Shown here in pieces: positions 44,951 through 53,968 of a stretch of DNA of 58,806 nt. Below the pieces are notes generated by a model. That model had not been told where the DNA came from and ran no database searches. It was given only the letters and a program-made list of their open reading frames with translations. The translations under genes were made by a program, and so were the position numbers. Source of the stretch: Verrucomicrobiota bacterium (GTDB lineage: Bacteria > Verrucomicrobiota > Verrucomicrobiia > Limisphaerales > JAIPKD01); the NCBI GenBank assembly GCA_021733835.1, contig JAIPKD010000009.1:1-58806 (forward strand), given 5' to 3'. Each line of letters starts with the position of its first letter. Positions within the stretch are counted from its first letter, which is position 1.

Positions 44951-45844
44951 CTACGCACTCCTACTGAGATAAGACATGCTGCCCGCCATTTGCATGGTTT
45001 TATGCCGGCCTGCACCAATATACCTCAGCCATTGTTCTACGCCGTCTATGTCTTCATCCGACGTCGATGTACCGGATGTGATGCCCACTGTATCGCTATC
45101 ATCGAACCACTCCGCACTTAACTCGTTTTTGCTCATCACATGAAAGACACGGTTACAATGCGTCCTGCATAAGCTCGCCAGCTCACGTGTATTATTACTG
45201 TTCATGCCTCCCACAACCACTATAGCATCCGACATCTTCGCCAACTCGACGGCCACACGCCGTCGCTCTTTCGTGAACCGGCAAATCGTATCCACAAACC
45301 GTACCTCGCTCTCCGGAAACCGGTTCCGGATGATCCTCAAAAACCGCGTAGCCCTCTCCAACGGACATGTGGTCTGCGCAACAACGCCAATCCGCTTATG
45401 CGGTTTAATTTTCCATACATCATCAACCGCTCCTACAACATCGAATTCTTCCAAATCCCCCGTCACACCGCGTACCTCGACATGCCTGCGCTTTCCGATT
45501 ATTACCGGATGAAAGCCATGCCCAACAAGTCGCTTCACCACACGATGCAAACGTTCGACCAACGGACATGTCCCGTCCACAAAATCCACTTCATTCATCC
45601 TCAGGTTCGATTTCAAACTCGACGACACACCATGGGCGCTGATCATCACTTCATTCCCATTTATCTCGGTCAATGAATCGACAACCTCCACGCCGGCCTT
45701 TTGCAGTCTTCCGATAACAGCCTCATTGTGGACCAGCTGTCCTAAAACGGAAACCCGGCCGGTGGCAGCTCTCGCCAACGCCATATCAATCGCTCGTCTG
45801 ACTCCGAAGCACATTCCAATACTAGTCGCACGTAGAATTCTCAT
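44951..45844 (-). CDS. ispH: 4-hydroxy-3-methylbut-2-enyl diphosphate reductase
   Basis: Last step of the MEP isoprenoid pathway. 297 residues with the three cluster ligands Cys12 (IGMCFGVRRA), Cys93 (VDGTCPLVE) and Cys188 (VDTICRFTKERR), catalytic Glu123 in HVEVRGVTGD, His71 in SAHGVSS and GGMNSNNTREL. The RFTKER segment after Cys188 is more divergent than usual, as is SGTSTSDE for the usual GASTP. Confidence 0.92.
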   Translation of the reverse strand: MRILRATSIGMCFGVRRAIDMALARAATGRVSVLGQLVHNEAVIGRLQKAGVEVVDSLTEINGNEVMISAHGVSSSLKSNLRMNEVDFVDGTCPLVERLHRVVKRLVGHGFHPVIIGKRRHVEVRGVTGDLEEFDVVGAVDDVWKIKPHKRIGVVAQTTCPLERATRFLRIIRNRFPESEVRFVDTICRFTKERRRVAVELAKMSDAIVVVGGMNSNNTRELASLCRTHCNRVFHVMSKNELSAEWFDDSDTVGITSGTSTSDEDIDGVEQWLRYIGAGRHKTMQMAGSMSYLSRSA

Positions 45845-45933
45845 CGCTCAACCACCTTCCAAAACCGCATTTACTTTGTATTGCAAAGTATATGACCGAA
45901 TCTAGCAGGTGATGTTCAAATGAAAAGTGTTTT

Positions 45934-46245
45934 CTACGGCTTTTTCTTGGTGAACTCGACTATCTGGTCGAGCAGCTCAACATACCTCCTAAACGCCTGC
46001 TCACCCTCGGACGTCAACGAATACATTGTCCTGGCTTTGCGTCCGCCCATCTCCTTTTCAACACAAATATATCCCGCCTCTTGAAGCGTCTTGATATGCA
46101 TACTGAGGTTGCCGTCGGTCATTTGGAGCAAATTCCGAATCTCAGTAAACGACAAGGTCTTGGACGCGGCCAATACCGACATAATTACAAGGCGCCCCTT
46201 TTCGTGAATAATTCGATCAAGTTGACGAAAAGGCTCGGGATTCAC
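45934..46245 (-). CDS. Winged-helix transcriptional regulator
   Basis: 103 residues, one winged helix-turn-helix of the MarR/ArsR-like type used in membrane-protein-linked regulators: RLVIMSVLAASKTLSFTEIRNLL, MTDGNLSMHIKTLQEAGYI, then a basic wing KEMGGRKARTMYSLT. It overlaps the preceding membrane gene by 4 bases, so the two act together. No ligand cysteines. Confidence 0.87.
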   Translation of the reverse strand: MNPEPFRQLDRIIHEKGRLVIMSVLAASKTLSFTEIRNLLQMTDGNLSMHIKTLQEAGYICVEKEMGGRKARTMYSLTSEGEQAFRRYVELLDQIVEFTKKKP

Positions 46246-46868
46246 ATTCCATTCCTCTCACGCTTTGAATAGAAAAGATAAACGGCGTACATCAATTGAA
46301 TCCCTCCAAATACCGCGCCCATGATCAAATGCGCGAACTTGAGAGGCGGAACAGTATCAAACCAGACAAGCGCGCACCCAAACGCCAGGCCTGCGATAAT
46401 GAAGATCATACCGAGCAGCTTTATCCCGCGCGGCATAAAAAAACCGGCTGCATGCATGGCGCAACCATATAGAACCATCCAGGCGGCCGGCAGCTTCCAC
46501 ACTTCCAGTGGATCGACGTAATCCGGCGCAAAGGTCAACAATCCCGCGCCTAATCCCGTAATCAGCGCCGGTGCCGCAGCGGAGGTCACACGCCGTGTGG
46601 GCGGCGACCAAAACGGCTCCTTATCCCGCAACGCCTCTCTTCGCGCCATCAGGTATGACAAAACAGCGGAGGCAATTCCAACTATCAACCAGTATCCGCA
46701 AAAGCGCCGGTTGCTATCCAGCTCGAGCGACCAACCGATAATTCCACCGGCAAGCCCCAGGATGCCGATCACGAACATGACGGGCGTCATTGCGTGTCTA
46801 TATATAGTTGAACGCTCCATGAGCGTCCTGATAACCTTTAAATTTTCAGCGGCCCAATTTGGATCCAT
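46242..46868 (-). CDS. Membrane protein of unknown function paired with the regulator
   Basis: 208 residues from ATG 46868 (MDPNWAAENL); the frame extends to 46937. Five to six hydrophobic helices. Such proteins commonly pair with a winged-helix gene in PVC and planctomycete genomes, but no function is known. It lies 77 bases after the hydrogenase operon and could be co-transcribed. Confidence 0.7.
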   Translation of the reverse strand: MDPNWAAENLKVIRTLMERSTIYRHAMTPVMFVIGILGLAGGIIGWSLELDSNRRFCGYWLIVGIASAVLSYLMARREALRDKEPFWSPPTRRVTSAAAPALITGLGAGLLTFAPDYVDPLEVWKLPAAWMVLYGCAMHAAGFFMPRGIKLLGMIFIIAGLAFGCALVWFDTVPPLKFAHLIMGAVFGGIQLMYAVYLFYSKRERNGM

Positions 46869-46945
46869 GACAAACCCTCTAATATTATACGTTATCCGAT
46901 CTTCGGTTATGGTTGGAAACCTTTTATGAGAACACAAAAACCTAC

Positions 46946-47482
46946 CTACACCACTTCGCTCTTCGTATATTTCACTGTACCGTCGACTTCTTCCAAATCC
47001 TCCGGGTGATACCGTGGTATGGGGAATTCATCTTGTTTGACGTGTATATCCACAACCTTCTTCTCAACCAACCCGAGCACAAGCGCAACACCAAAAACTA
47101 TCGCCTCCGGCCGCGGCGGGCAACCGGGTATGTAATAATCGACCGGAACTACCTTCTCAACAGGCCCGAGCACGCTGTACGTATCATGCCAAATACCGCC
47201 GCCGCCGGCGCATGAACCTATTGCAAAAACGAGCTTCGGCGACGGCATTGCATCATACGCCCGCCTCAAAGCAATCTCGGTGGCGCGCATGGCGGGCCCC
47301 TGACAAAGCATCACATCGGCGTGCCTCGGAGACCCCACCAGTTTAATACCAAACCGTTCCGCATCATACCACGGCGTCAACGCATTCAACACCTCGATAT
47401 CGCACCCGTTACATCCGCCGCTGTTGGCGTGGTACACCCACAGCGACCGCGGAAACATTTTTCGGCACAGTTCCTTAAGCAT
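46946..47482 (-). CDS. Group 4 [NiFe] hydrogenase small subunit (NuoB/HycG/EchC-like)
   Basis: 178 residues. Carries the proximal 4Fe-4S cluster: Cys24 and Cys27 (GGCNGCDIEV), Cys91 (IGSCAGGGG), Cys121 (IPGCPPRPEAI). The GGCNGCDIEVL form is the hydrogenase type, not the CCxxE type of complex I. Last gene of the hydrogenase operon, 5 bases after the ferredoxin subunit. Confidence 0.93.
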   Translation of the reverse strand: MLKELCRKMFPRSLWVYHANSGGCNGCDIEVLNALTPWYDAERFGIKLVGSPRHADVMLCQGPAMRATEIALRRAYDAMPSPKLVFAIGSCAGGGGIWHDTYSVLGPVEKVVPVDYYIPGCPPRPEAIVFGVALVLGLVEKKVVDIHVKQDEFPIPRYHPEDLEEVDGTVKYTKSEVV

Positions 47483-47487
47483 AACGC

Positions 47488-48012
47488 CTAGTCCAGTTCT
47501 ATATCTATATCATCCACCGTTTTTTCTTCGTTCAGGAACGGCTTCGAACGGAACACCCACCGTTCGTTCATCAAATCATCTATCCTATACCCCTTTAATT
47601 TCAACTCTTCCAGCGGCGTAGGCGATGTAAAACACCGTCCACACCTTTGGCATGTCCCCATAAACAACTCGAGCGTCTGCCCGACATCGCTGATCTCGTC
47701 CGTGGCGGTCTCGAACTCGTTACTCATGGTAATCGCATTCTCGGGACACAAGTCCGCGCAACGGCCGCAATACGTGCATCTGCGCCCCAGGTACTTCAGA
47801 ATCCGTACCTCCTGACAAACATCCTCAACCAGAATCTCCCGGGCGGGACAATTGTTTGCGCATCCGGCACAACCGACACAGCGTTCGACATCGAATATGG
47901 GCCTGCCACGGAACGCTTTAGGCACTGTCGCAGGCTCAAAAGGATACGGCAATGTCACGCGTCCCGCCCGCAGGCAGATCAGAACCTCTTTTATCTTTGC
48001 AGCTAAGGACAT
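47488..48012 (-). CDS. Group 4 hydrogenase ferredoxin-like subunit (NuoI/HycF-like)
   Basis: 174 residues, two 4Fe-4S motifs: Cys45-48-51-55 (CVGCAGCANNCP) and Cys79-82-85-89 (CTYCGRCADLCP). A third group Cys121-124-127 (CQRCGRCF) follows and could bind a further metal. Wires the small subunit to an electron donor. Confidence 0.92.
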   Translation of the reverse strand: MSLAAKIKEVLICLRAGRVTLPYPFEPATVPKAFRGRPIFDVERCVGCAGCANNCPAREILVEDVCQEVRILKYLGRRCTYCGRCADLCPENAITMSNEFETATDEISDVGQTLELFMGTCQRCGRCFTSPTPLEELKLKGYRIDDLMNERWVFRSKPFLNEEKTVDDIDIELD

Positions 48013-48021
48013 AATTGATCC

Positions 48022-48945
48022 TTAATAACCAAGCGCAGCTAAAACCAGCGCGCCGAAAGAAACCGCCACCATGACCAGGAAATACCGCACCGCCTGATCT
48101 ATCCTATATCGCGCATGAGAAGCGGCCAGAACCGTCACCAACACTACCAACACCGCCACCTTCAGCCAGAACAGAAGCCAGCCCAGAGGAAACATCAGCT
48201 CGTTACCCCACGGCACAAACAACGCCACGAACACGCCGCTGTACACTACAAGCCTGCACATCTGCGCGTACTTGAACAGCGCTAATTTCGGCCCCGAGTA
48301 CTCCATTAACGCCCCCTCCATTATCTCCGTCTCCGCCTCGGCGATATCAAACGGCACCCTCTTGACATACGCCTGGAAGGCGGCCAATACCATCAATAAC
48401 ATTATCAATCCGGCGTAACTAAACGTAACATCGCCGAAAACGACACCGCTGAAAACAGGCTCCAACCTCATCGATCCACCATTCACCGCCGCAACCAACA
48501 ATGCGATTATCAGCAACGGTTCGAGTGTAATCAGCATCATTACTTCCCTGCTTACGCCGAGCATCGAGTATGTGGTACCGGACGCTATACCCGCGAGGAC
48601 GCCGACCACCGCGCCCAACGCAAGCAAGTACACCAGCAGTATCACATCACCGCCGCTGAAAGGAATACCCACGCCCATCGGGATTAACCACGCAATGCAC
48701 AATACCGACGCAAGCCCAAGCGCGGCCGCCAGGCGCTGGAACACCGGCGATTCGCCGACCTCTATATCCTCTTTACCGAGAAGCTTCAAAATATCATAGT
48801 ACGCCTGCCGAATCGGCGGGCCCTGACGCGATTGGATTCTCGCCGTCAGTTTACGCACAATACCCTCGCACAACGGCGCCAATGCCAGCAATAATACTGT
48901 ATTCACCAATCCCCGAAAAACCGATGTCAGCAAATCATACCACAT
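48022..48945 (-). CDS. Group 4 hydrogenase membrane subunit (NuoH/HycD/EchB-like)
   Basis: 307 residues, about eight helices. Family segments RIQSRQGPPIRQAYYDILKLL near the N-terminus and VPFDIAEAETEIMEGALMEYSG, with acidic residues that connect the cluster arm to ion pumping. 15 bases after the large subunit. Confidence 0.94.
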   Translation of the reverse strand: MWYDLLTSVFRGLVNTVLLLALAPLCEGIVRKLTARIQSRQGPPIRQAYYDILKLLGKEDIEVGESPVFQRLAAALGLASVLCIAWLIPMGVGIPFSGGDVILLVYLLALGAVVGVLAGIASGTTYSMLGVSREVMMLITLEPLLIIALLVAAVNGGSMRLEPVFSGVVFGDVTFSYAGLIMLLMVLAAFQAYVKRVPFDIAEAETEIMEGALMEYSGPKLALFKYAQMCRLVVYSGVFVALFVPWGNELMFPLGWLLFWLKVAVLVVLVTVLAASHARYRIDQAVRYFLVMVAVSFGALVLAALGY

Positions 48946-48960
48946 AATCTCCGTCTTATT

Positions 48961-50643
48961 CTACTTATCCTTCCTTCTCACCAGCGACTCCAGCTCTCTA
49001 CCCGAATAAACTCGATGTGAACACGAACGGATATCTATCGTCTCGACCCTGTCCGTACACGAAAAACATGGATCAATGCTGCCCAGAGTAAGTGTCATAT
49101 CCGACAATGTCTGATCCTTGATCATATACGGAATGCCCTGCAGGTTCTGGTAAGTAGGCGCTCGAACACGCCAGCGCCTGGGTTTATTGTCTTCACCCGT
49201 AATAACAAAATGATGCGCCTCGCCGCGGGGCGCTTCGACCGATGAAATACCCGTTCGCGCAGACGGTAATTCATCAGTTATTTCCGCCGCGATCGGCCCG
49301 TCCGGCATCTTACTCAAGCACTGTCGGATAATACGAATGGACTCGAACACCTCAAGCGCGCGCACCAGTATCCTCGCCCATACGTCACAGCTCTCCCTGA
49401 CTATTACATCGAACTCGACTTCATCATACGCCGCATAAGGGTGATCCCTGCGCGCATCGATACAGATTCCGGAAGCCCGCGCCACAGGACCCAGCAGGCC
49501 CATGCGCTTGACCAAGCCGGGACTCGCCACACCCACATCACGCGTCCTGCGCTGAATATTCTTGTCCTTCGACACTGCGGCAACCACCCCTCGCCATTCG
49601 TCCTCGAGGTTATCGATCACGCGACGTAATCCCGTGCAAGCGTCTTCATCCAGATTCCATCTCACGCCGCCGATAACGCATAGTGCGTACGTCTTCCGGT
49701 TACCCGTGATTTTCTCGGCGATACGCATTACCGGTTCCCTAATCCTGAAGCTCTGCATGAAAAGGGTATCGAATCCGGCTATATGGCAGGCCAGGCCGAC
49801 CCACAATAAATGGCTATGCAACCGTTCCACCTCCAGCATTATGGTGCGAATATACTCGGCGCGTTTTGTCGGACTCAACGCCGCGGCCTCCTCTACCGCT
49901 TGAGCATATGCTACATTGTGAACGCATCCGCAGATGCCGCAAATACGCTCGGCCATCATCGGTATCTCGTTATATGTCAGCACCGACTCGGCGAGTTTCT
50001 CGATGCCACGATGCGCCATGAACCCGCGATACTCGCACCCGGCAATCCGTTCACCCTCGACGTACAGCCGGAAATGCGCCGGTTCGTCCAGAGTCGGATG
50101 GAATGGGCCGAAGGGCACGGCAACACATCCTTCCGGCAAACGCTCGAATTCATACTCACGCCCGCTATGGAAATTCTCGGGCACATGGTTCCACGGCACG
50201 TCCTTCCTGAGCGGATGCTCACCGTCGGGCCATCCATCCGGGAGAATCAGCCTTTTCGGAAACGGATGCCCCGCCGCGCGCACACCAACCAGATCATAGA
50301 ACTCGCGTTCGGACCAGTTTGCCGCTGGAATCCGATCCGATATGCTGTCCACTTCCGGCGCCGTTCCATCAACATACGTAATAACACTGCAAAACAGGTT
50401 TTTCCCGTCAAAAGCGAAATTATGCGCCACCTGGTACTTACCCGAATACGGCGTGTCATCAGCGCCGATGCCGACCGCATACCGCGCACTCATCGTATCG
50501 AACAGGAATACGCATACATTCCGGAGAACCGCCGGCTTGACGTATAAATACAACCGTTCATCGGAAGTCATATCCACCCGGCTGATTCCATCACCGAATC
50601 TTTCCTGTAACCTGTTCAATAAATGCAATATGAACATCCTCAA
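48961..50643 (-). CDS. Group 4 [NiFe] hydrogenase large subunit, NuoC-NuoD fusion (HycE-like)
   Basis: 560 residues: a NuoC-like N-terminal domain (about 1-160, EREFYDLVGV, HPLRKDVPW) fused to the catalytic NuoD-like part. Both nickel motifs are intact: Cys235 and Cys238 in RICGICGCVH, Cys526 and Cys529 in DPCFSCTDR. A 28-residue tail after Arg532 fits the piece removed by the maturation protease. So it is a true hydrogenase, not a complex I subunit. Confidence 0.95.
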   Translation of the reverse strand: MRMFILHLLNRLQERFGDGISRVDMTSDERLYLYVKPAVLRNVCVFLFDTMSARYAVGIGADDTPYSGKYQVAHNFAFDGKNLFCSVITYVDGTAPEVDSISDRIPAANWSEREFYDLVGVRAAGHPFPKRLILPDGWPDGEHPLRKDVPWNHVPENFHSGREYEFERLPEGCVAVPFGPFHPTLDEPAHFRLYVEGERIAGCEYRGFMAHRGIEKLAESVLTYNEIPMMAERICGICGCVHNVAYAQAVEEAAALSPTKRAEYIRTIMLEVERLHSHLLWVGLACHIAGFDTLFMQSFRIREPVMRIAEKITGNRKTYALCVIGGVRWNLDEDACTGLRRVIDNLEDEWRGVVAAVSKDKNIQRRTRDVGVASPGLVKRMGLLGPVARASGICIDARRDHPYAAYDEVEFDVIVRESCDVWARILVRALEVFESIRIIRQCLSKMPDGPIAAEITDELPSARTGISSVEAPRGEAHHFVITGEDNKPRRWRVRAPTYQNLQGIPYMIKDQTLSDMTLTLGSIDPCFSCTDRVETIDIRSCSHRVYSGRELESLVRRKDK

Positions 50644-52628
50644 TCCGTCTCCGTCTTCTCGGCAACCACGCCGGCCCGCCCCCTTGCCGCTGTGTCCGTC
50701 TCTGAGCCTAATGCGTACATATCATCAGACTCCCTATTAAGCCGTGTGTTACCTTTACATTTAAAAAGCGCCTTCAACTCGCCGTAGTAGCCGTGCGCAT
50801 TATATCTGAAATCTTCGGCGTCCCATGCATAACCGCACAACCAGGGGCTCGCCGGCCTTCGCTGGGCGCCGCCCGCACGAAGGAGCCAGCAGCAAAACAG
50901 CACCAGCGCACCCAGAACAACAAGCAACCCGATCGGCGCGAATACCGCCTTCGCCCCCAGCGCCTCGACGCCGCGCCATAATCCACCCTCCACCGGCGCG
51001 CCGTCTGTCAGACTCAACAGCATACCCTGCGCATCCCGTCCCAGCGCATAATGGAACCGACTGAATACCACCACCGGAAAAATCCCCAGAAGAACGCAGA
51101 CAAGCGCCGGCAACACCTGCGCAACTTTCATTTTCCAATCCAAAACCTTCCGGCTCCCCTCGGACACAGATTCAATGACATGCCTCCCCGCCCGCGACAT
51201 AAAGCTCGCGCCGAAAAATTTCACAAACGACGCCAGTGTAAGCGCGCTCGTAAATACCGCCACCGCCGCGCACAACGGTAGGTACGCAGACCATGGGGCC
51301 GCCTGGAACCCGGCGGAGTACAGCCCCCACTTGCTAGCAAATCCGTTGAACAACGGTATCCCCGATATGGAACACGCCCCCACCAGCGCCGTCACACCGC
51401 TCACGGGCATGTACCGCATTAATCCACCCATCTTATTCAAATCCTGAGTATCGGTTACATACAGCAACGAGCCGGCATTCAAAAACAATAGGCTCTTGAA
51501 CACACCGTGATTGATGGTATGGAATAACGCCGCGAAAAGCCCCAGCAACGCCACCTGCCGCGCGCCCGCCGCTGGATTGGACACAAGCGAAAGGCAAATA
51601 CCGAATCCCAGGAGGATGTAACCGATCTGCCCGATACTATGATACGCCAGCAAACGCTTCGTCTGCTCCTGGCCCAACGCCTTGGCGGTGCCCAGCAAAA
51701 GCGTCACCGTACCGATCAACGCAATAACCAAACCCCATGCGCCGGAATGGAAGTCACTCAATGATTCCGCGGGCACCAGCCACAGAAAATATCGCATCAC
51801 TCCATATACACCCGTCTTTATCATTACCCCTGATAAAAGGGCGCTGACAGGCGACGGCGCCGCCGGATGCGCATCCGGCAACCAAATCCCGCCCAAAGGC
51901 CACATACCCATCTTGATCCCGAAACCTATCAGAAATAACACGAACGCCGCCGTTATCACACCCGGGCTTTCCGAAAACAGCGCGGGCATGTTCGACTGCA
52001 ACGAGACGAAGTCGAATCTCATCAATTCCTCGCCCTGCTCAACCACTATGCCCGACGGCGCCAGCAAAAACGCGCCGACCATCGTCACAAAACAGGCCAG
52101 CTGCATCATCCAAAAAAACTTGGCCGCCGCCCGGCGGTTTGCGCGCTTCTCGTTCTCGTATCGCATCAACGCAAAACCAGCCACCGTCATCAATTGCCAG
52201 AATATGAAGAAGAAATACATCGTGTCCGTCGTGGACACTATCCCATAGAGGGCGGCAATAAAGAGGAGCAACCACGAATAATACCGTGCGGGACCGTGCC
52301 GCTCGTAATGTCCAAGGTATTCAATCGAATAAAACGCGCTGCAAATCGAGACAAACGCCGTTAACAAGAGAAACACCGCGCTCAATCCATCCACGTGCAG
52401 CCGCAAGGCGAACCCAAGCGCGCGTGATTTAAGAAAGGAAATCGGTTCTCCACCACCGTTCATTAGGACGTACACCGCCGCAACGAAGACCAGGCACGCC
52501 GAAATCGCCGCCGCCGCAAATGCCAGCCACCCGGACACACGCTTGCTGCGGTTGAACAACGGCATTATCACCGCTGTAACTATGCAGACCAGCATCGCCC
52601 ACATTACGGCATTTTCCGGATTCAACAT
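50640..52628 (-). CDS. Ion-translocating membrane subunit of the hydrogenase (NuoL/HycC/HyfB-like)
   Basis: 662 residues, about 14-16 helices, antiporter-like. Visible are YYSWLLLFIAALYGIVSTTDTMYFFFIFWQL (around 112-142), GMWPLGGIWLPDAHPAAPSPVSALLSGVMIKTG and HTINHGVFKSLLFL with the Lys/His of the proton path. The only such subunit in the operon, so a minimal ion pump like Hyc or Ech. ATGA overlap with the large subunit. Confidence 0.94.
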   Translation of the reverse strand: MLNPENAVMWAMLVCIVTAVIMPLFNRSKRVSGWLAFAAAAISACLVFVAAVYVLMNGGGEPISFLKSRALGFALRLHVDGLSAVFLLLTAFVSICSAFYSIEYLGHYERHGPARYYSWLLLFIAALYGIVSTTDTMYFFFIFWQLMTVAGFALMRYENEKRANRRAAAKFFWMMQLACFVTMVGAFLLAPSGIVVEQGEELMRFDFVSLQSNMPALFSESPGVITAAFVLFLIGFGIKMGMWPLGGIWLPDAHPAAPSPVSALLSGVMIKTGVYGVMRYFLWLVPAESLSDFHSGAWGLVIALIGTVTLLLGTAKALGQEQTKRLLAYHSIGQIGYILLGFGICLSLVSNPAAGARQVALLGLFAALFHTINHGVFKSLLFLNAGSLLYVTDTQDLNKMGGLMRYMPVSGVTALVGACSISGIPLFNGFASKWGLYSAGFQAAPWSAYLPLCAAVAVFTSALTLASFVKFFGASFMSRAGRHVIESVSEGSRKVLDWKMKVAQVLPALVCVLLGIFPVVVFSRFHYALGRDAQGMLLSLTDGAPVEGGLWRGVEALGAKAVFAPIGLLVVLGALVLFCCWLLRAGGAQRRPASPWLCGYAWDAEDFRYNAHGYYGELKALFKCKGNTRLNRESDDMYALGSETDTAARGRAGVVAEKTETD

Positions 52629-53119
52629 ATACTCGATTCCATTCTGTTGACGTTGTTTCCCATAAAAACACGCTTCAGCGTCTCCATCGCATCCCGTACC
52701 GGCTCACTGAGCTGCGACGCATGTCGCGTCCGCCCGCATTTTACGCCGAGCAGCCAGGTCGTAGTCACGCCATTGGACTCGATCCACATCGCCGCCGTAC
52801 CCAGCGAGATTCGATGCGTCGTGACCTGCGGGAACCTGCCGCGTATCTCTTCGCCCGGGAGCAGGACGATATCGCCGGGCGTACCTTCAAAATCGACTGA
52901 ATCAAGGAATACCAAATTGGACCGCGCCATATCACGTAGTTCGGTCAAATACAACTCTAGCCGCACCCCGGGTATTACCACATCTTCAAAGCCGCAATCA
53001 CGAAGGTACTGCGCCATGAGCACACCAAAGCCGTCATCGCCGGCCTCGACATTGCCGAGCCCGACAAAACACGTCCGGCCGCTCAGAATCCTTCGCCAAT
53101 CTCTTAACTCATCCCGCAT
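52622..53119 (-). CDS. [NiFe] hydrogenase maturation endopeptidase (HycI/HybD family)
   Basis: 165 residues. Removes the C-terminal tail of the large subunit after nickel insertion. GLGNVEAGDDGFGVLMAQYL gives the first metal ligand; LVFLDSVDFEG the Asp; TTHRISLGTA the His. Placed inside the operon, 7 bases overlapping the NuoL-like gene. The other maturation genes (hypA-F) are not in the window. Confidence 0.9.
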   Translation of the reverse strand: MRDELRDWRRILSGRTCFVGLGNVEAGDDGFGVLMAQYLRDCGFEDVVIPGVRLELYLTELRDMARSNLVFLDSVDFEGTPGDIVLLPGEEIRGRFPQVTTHRISLGTAAMWIESNGVTTTWLLGVKCGRTRHASQLSEPVRDAMETLKRVFMGNNVNRMESSIC

Positions 53120-53964
53120 TATATATCCTCACCCAGTTGCTTGATTTGCTTGTACGTGAACACCGGCCCGTCCACACACACATACGCAACGCCTATGCAG
53201 CAATGCCCGCACTTACCCACACCGCACTTCATATAACGCTCGAGCGTGGATATTATCTGCGAATCACTGAAACCGAGCGTCTTCAAATCCCTGATCACAA
53301 ACCGGAACATCACCGGCGGCCCGCACACGAACGCCACGGTGTTCTTCGAGGTCAGGTTGACATCGCGTTTCTTGAACAAGCTACCTACCACTCCCACATG
53401 CCCGCTCCATTCCGCATCCGCCTTATCCACCGTCAGATGGCATTCGACGTCCTTTGACTCTTCGTACTCACGCCAAAGCGGCATATACATCAACCCACGC
53501 GGCTCACGCGCGCCGTAAAACACCTTCACATCCCCGAACATCTCGCGATTCGCCAAGGCATACACTATACACGAGCGTAGCGGTATCATCCCTATGCCGC
53601 CGGCGACAAACACGAGATTCATCCCGGCATACGATTCCATCTTGAACCCGTTGCCGTAAGGACCGCGTACGCCGAATACGGCGCCCGGTCCCATCTCATG
53701 CATTGCCGATGTAGCGCTACCGACCTTCCTCACCGTAAAAAACAGCTCGCCCTCGGTCGGACTCGGCGGCAATGACGCTGGGAATTCGCCGTGACCGAAT
53801 ATCGATACCTGCGCGAACTGCCCCGGCTCGAACCTCTCGAGGAAACGCCGCTGCTCGCTTTCGTCGATGAACCGCCAGTAAAACGTCTTAACCTCGTCGA
53901 TCTCATCGACTACCCGCTCCAGCACCGCCGGTTTAGGTTCGTATATATTTTCCGTCACGCTCAT
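53119..53964 (-). CDS. FAD/NAD(P)-binding 2Fe-2S oxidoreductase (hydrogenase gamma/HydG, AsrB-like)
   Basis: 281 residues of the ferredoxin-NADP reductase superfamily. FAD part (FEPGQFAQVSIFG, VGSATSAMHEMGPG, GVRGPYGNGF), NAD(P) part (LVFVAGGIGMIPLRS, VAFVCGPPVMFRFV) and a C-terminal 2Fe-2S motif CGVGKCGHCCIGVAYVC. Such subunits form a pyridine-nucleotide diaphorase with HydB, encoded next to it. Confidence 0.93.
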   Translation of the reverse strand: MSVTENIYEPKPAVLERVVDEIDEVKTFYWRFIDESEQRRFLERFEPGQFAQVSIFGHGEFPASLPPSPTEGELFFTVRKVGSATSAMHEMGPGAVFGVRGPYGNGFKMESYAGMNLVFVAGGIGMIPLRSCIVYALANREMFGDVKVFYGAREPRGLMYMPLWREYEESKDVECHLTVDKADAEWSGHVGVVGSLFKKRDVNLTSKNTVAFVCGPPVMFRFVIRDLKTLGFSDSQIISTLERYMKCGVGKCGHCCIGVAYVCVDGPVFTYKQIKQLGEDI

Positions 53965-53968
53965 TATT

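Noticed and set aside
49810-50547. 245-codon plus-strand frame
   Set aside because: Antisense to the hydrogenase large subunit, whose metal motifs are certain.
46946-52628. Respiratory complex I (Nuo) assignment
   Set aside because: The large subunit has both nickel CxxC motifs, a maturation protease is present, and NuoA/J/K/M/N are missing.
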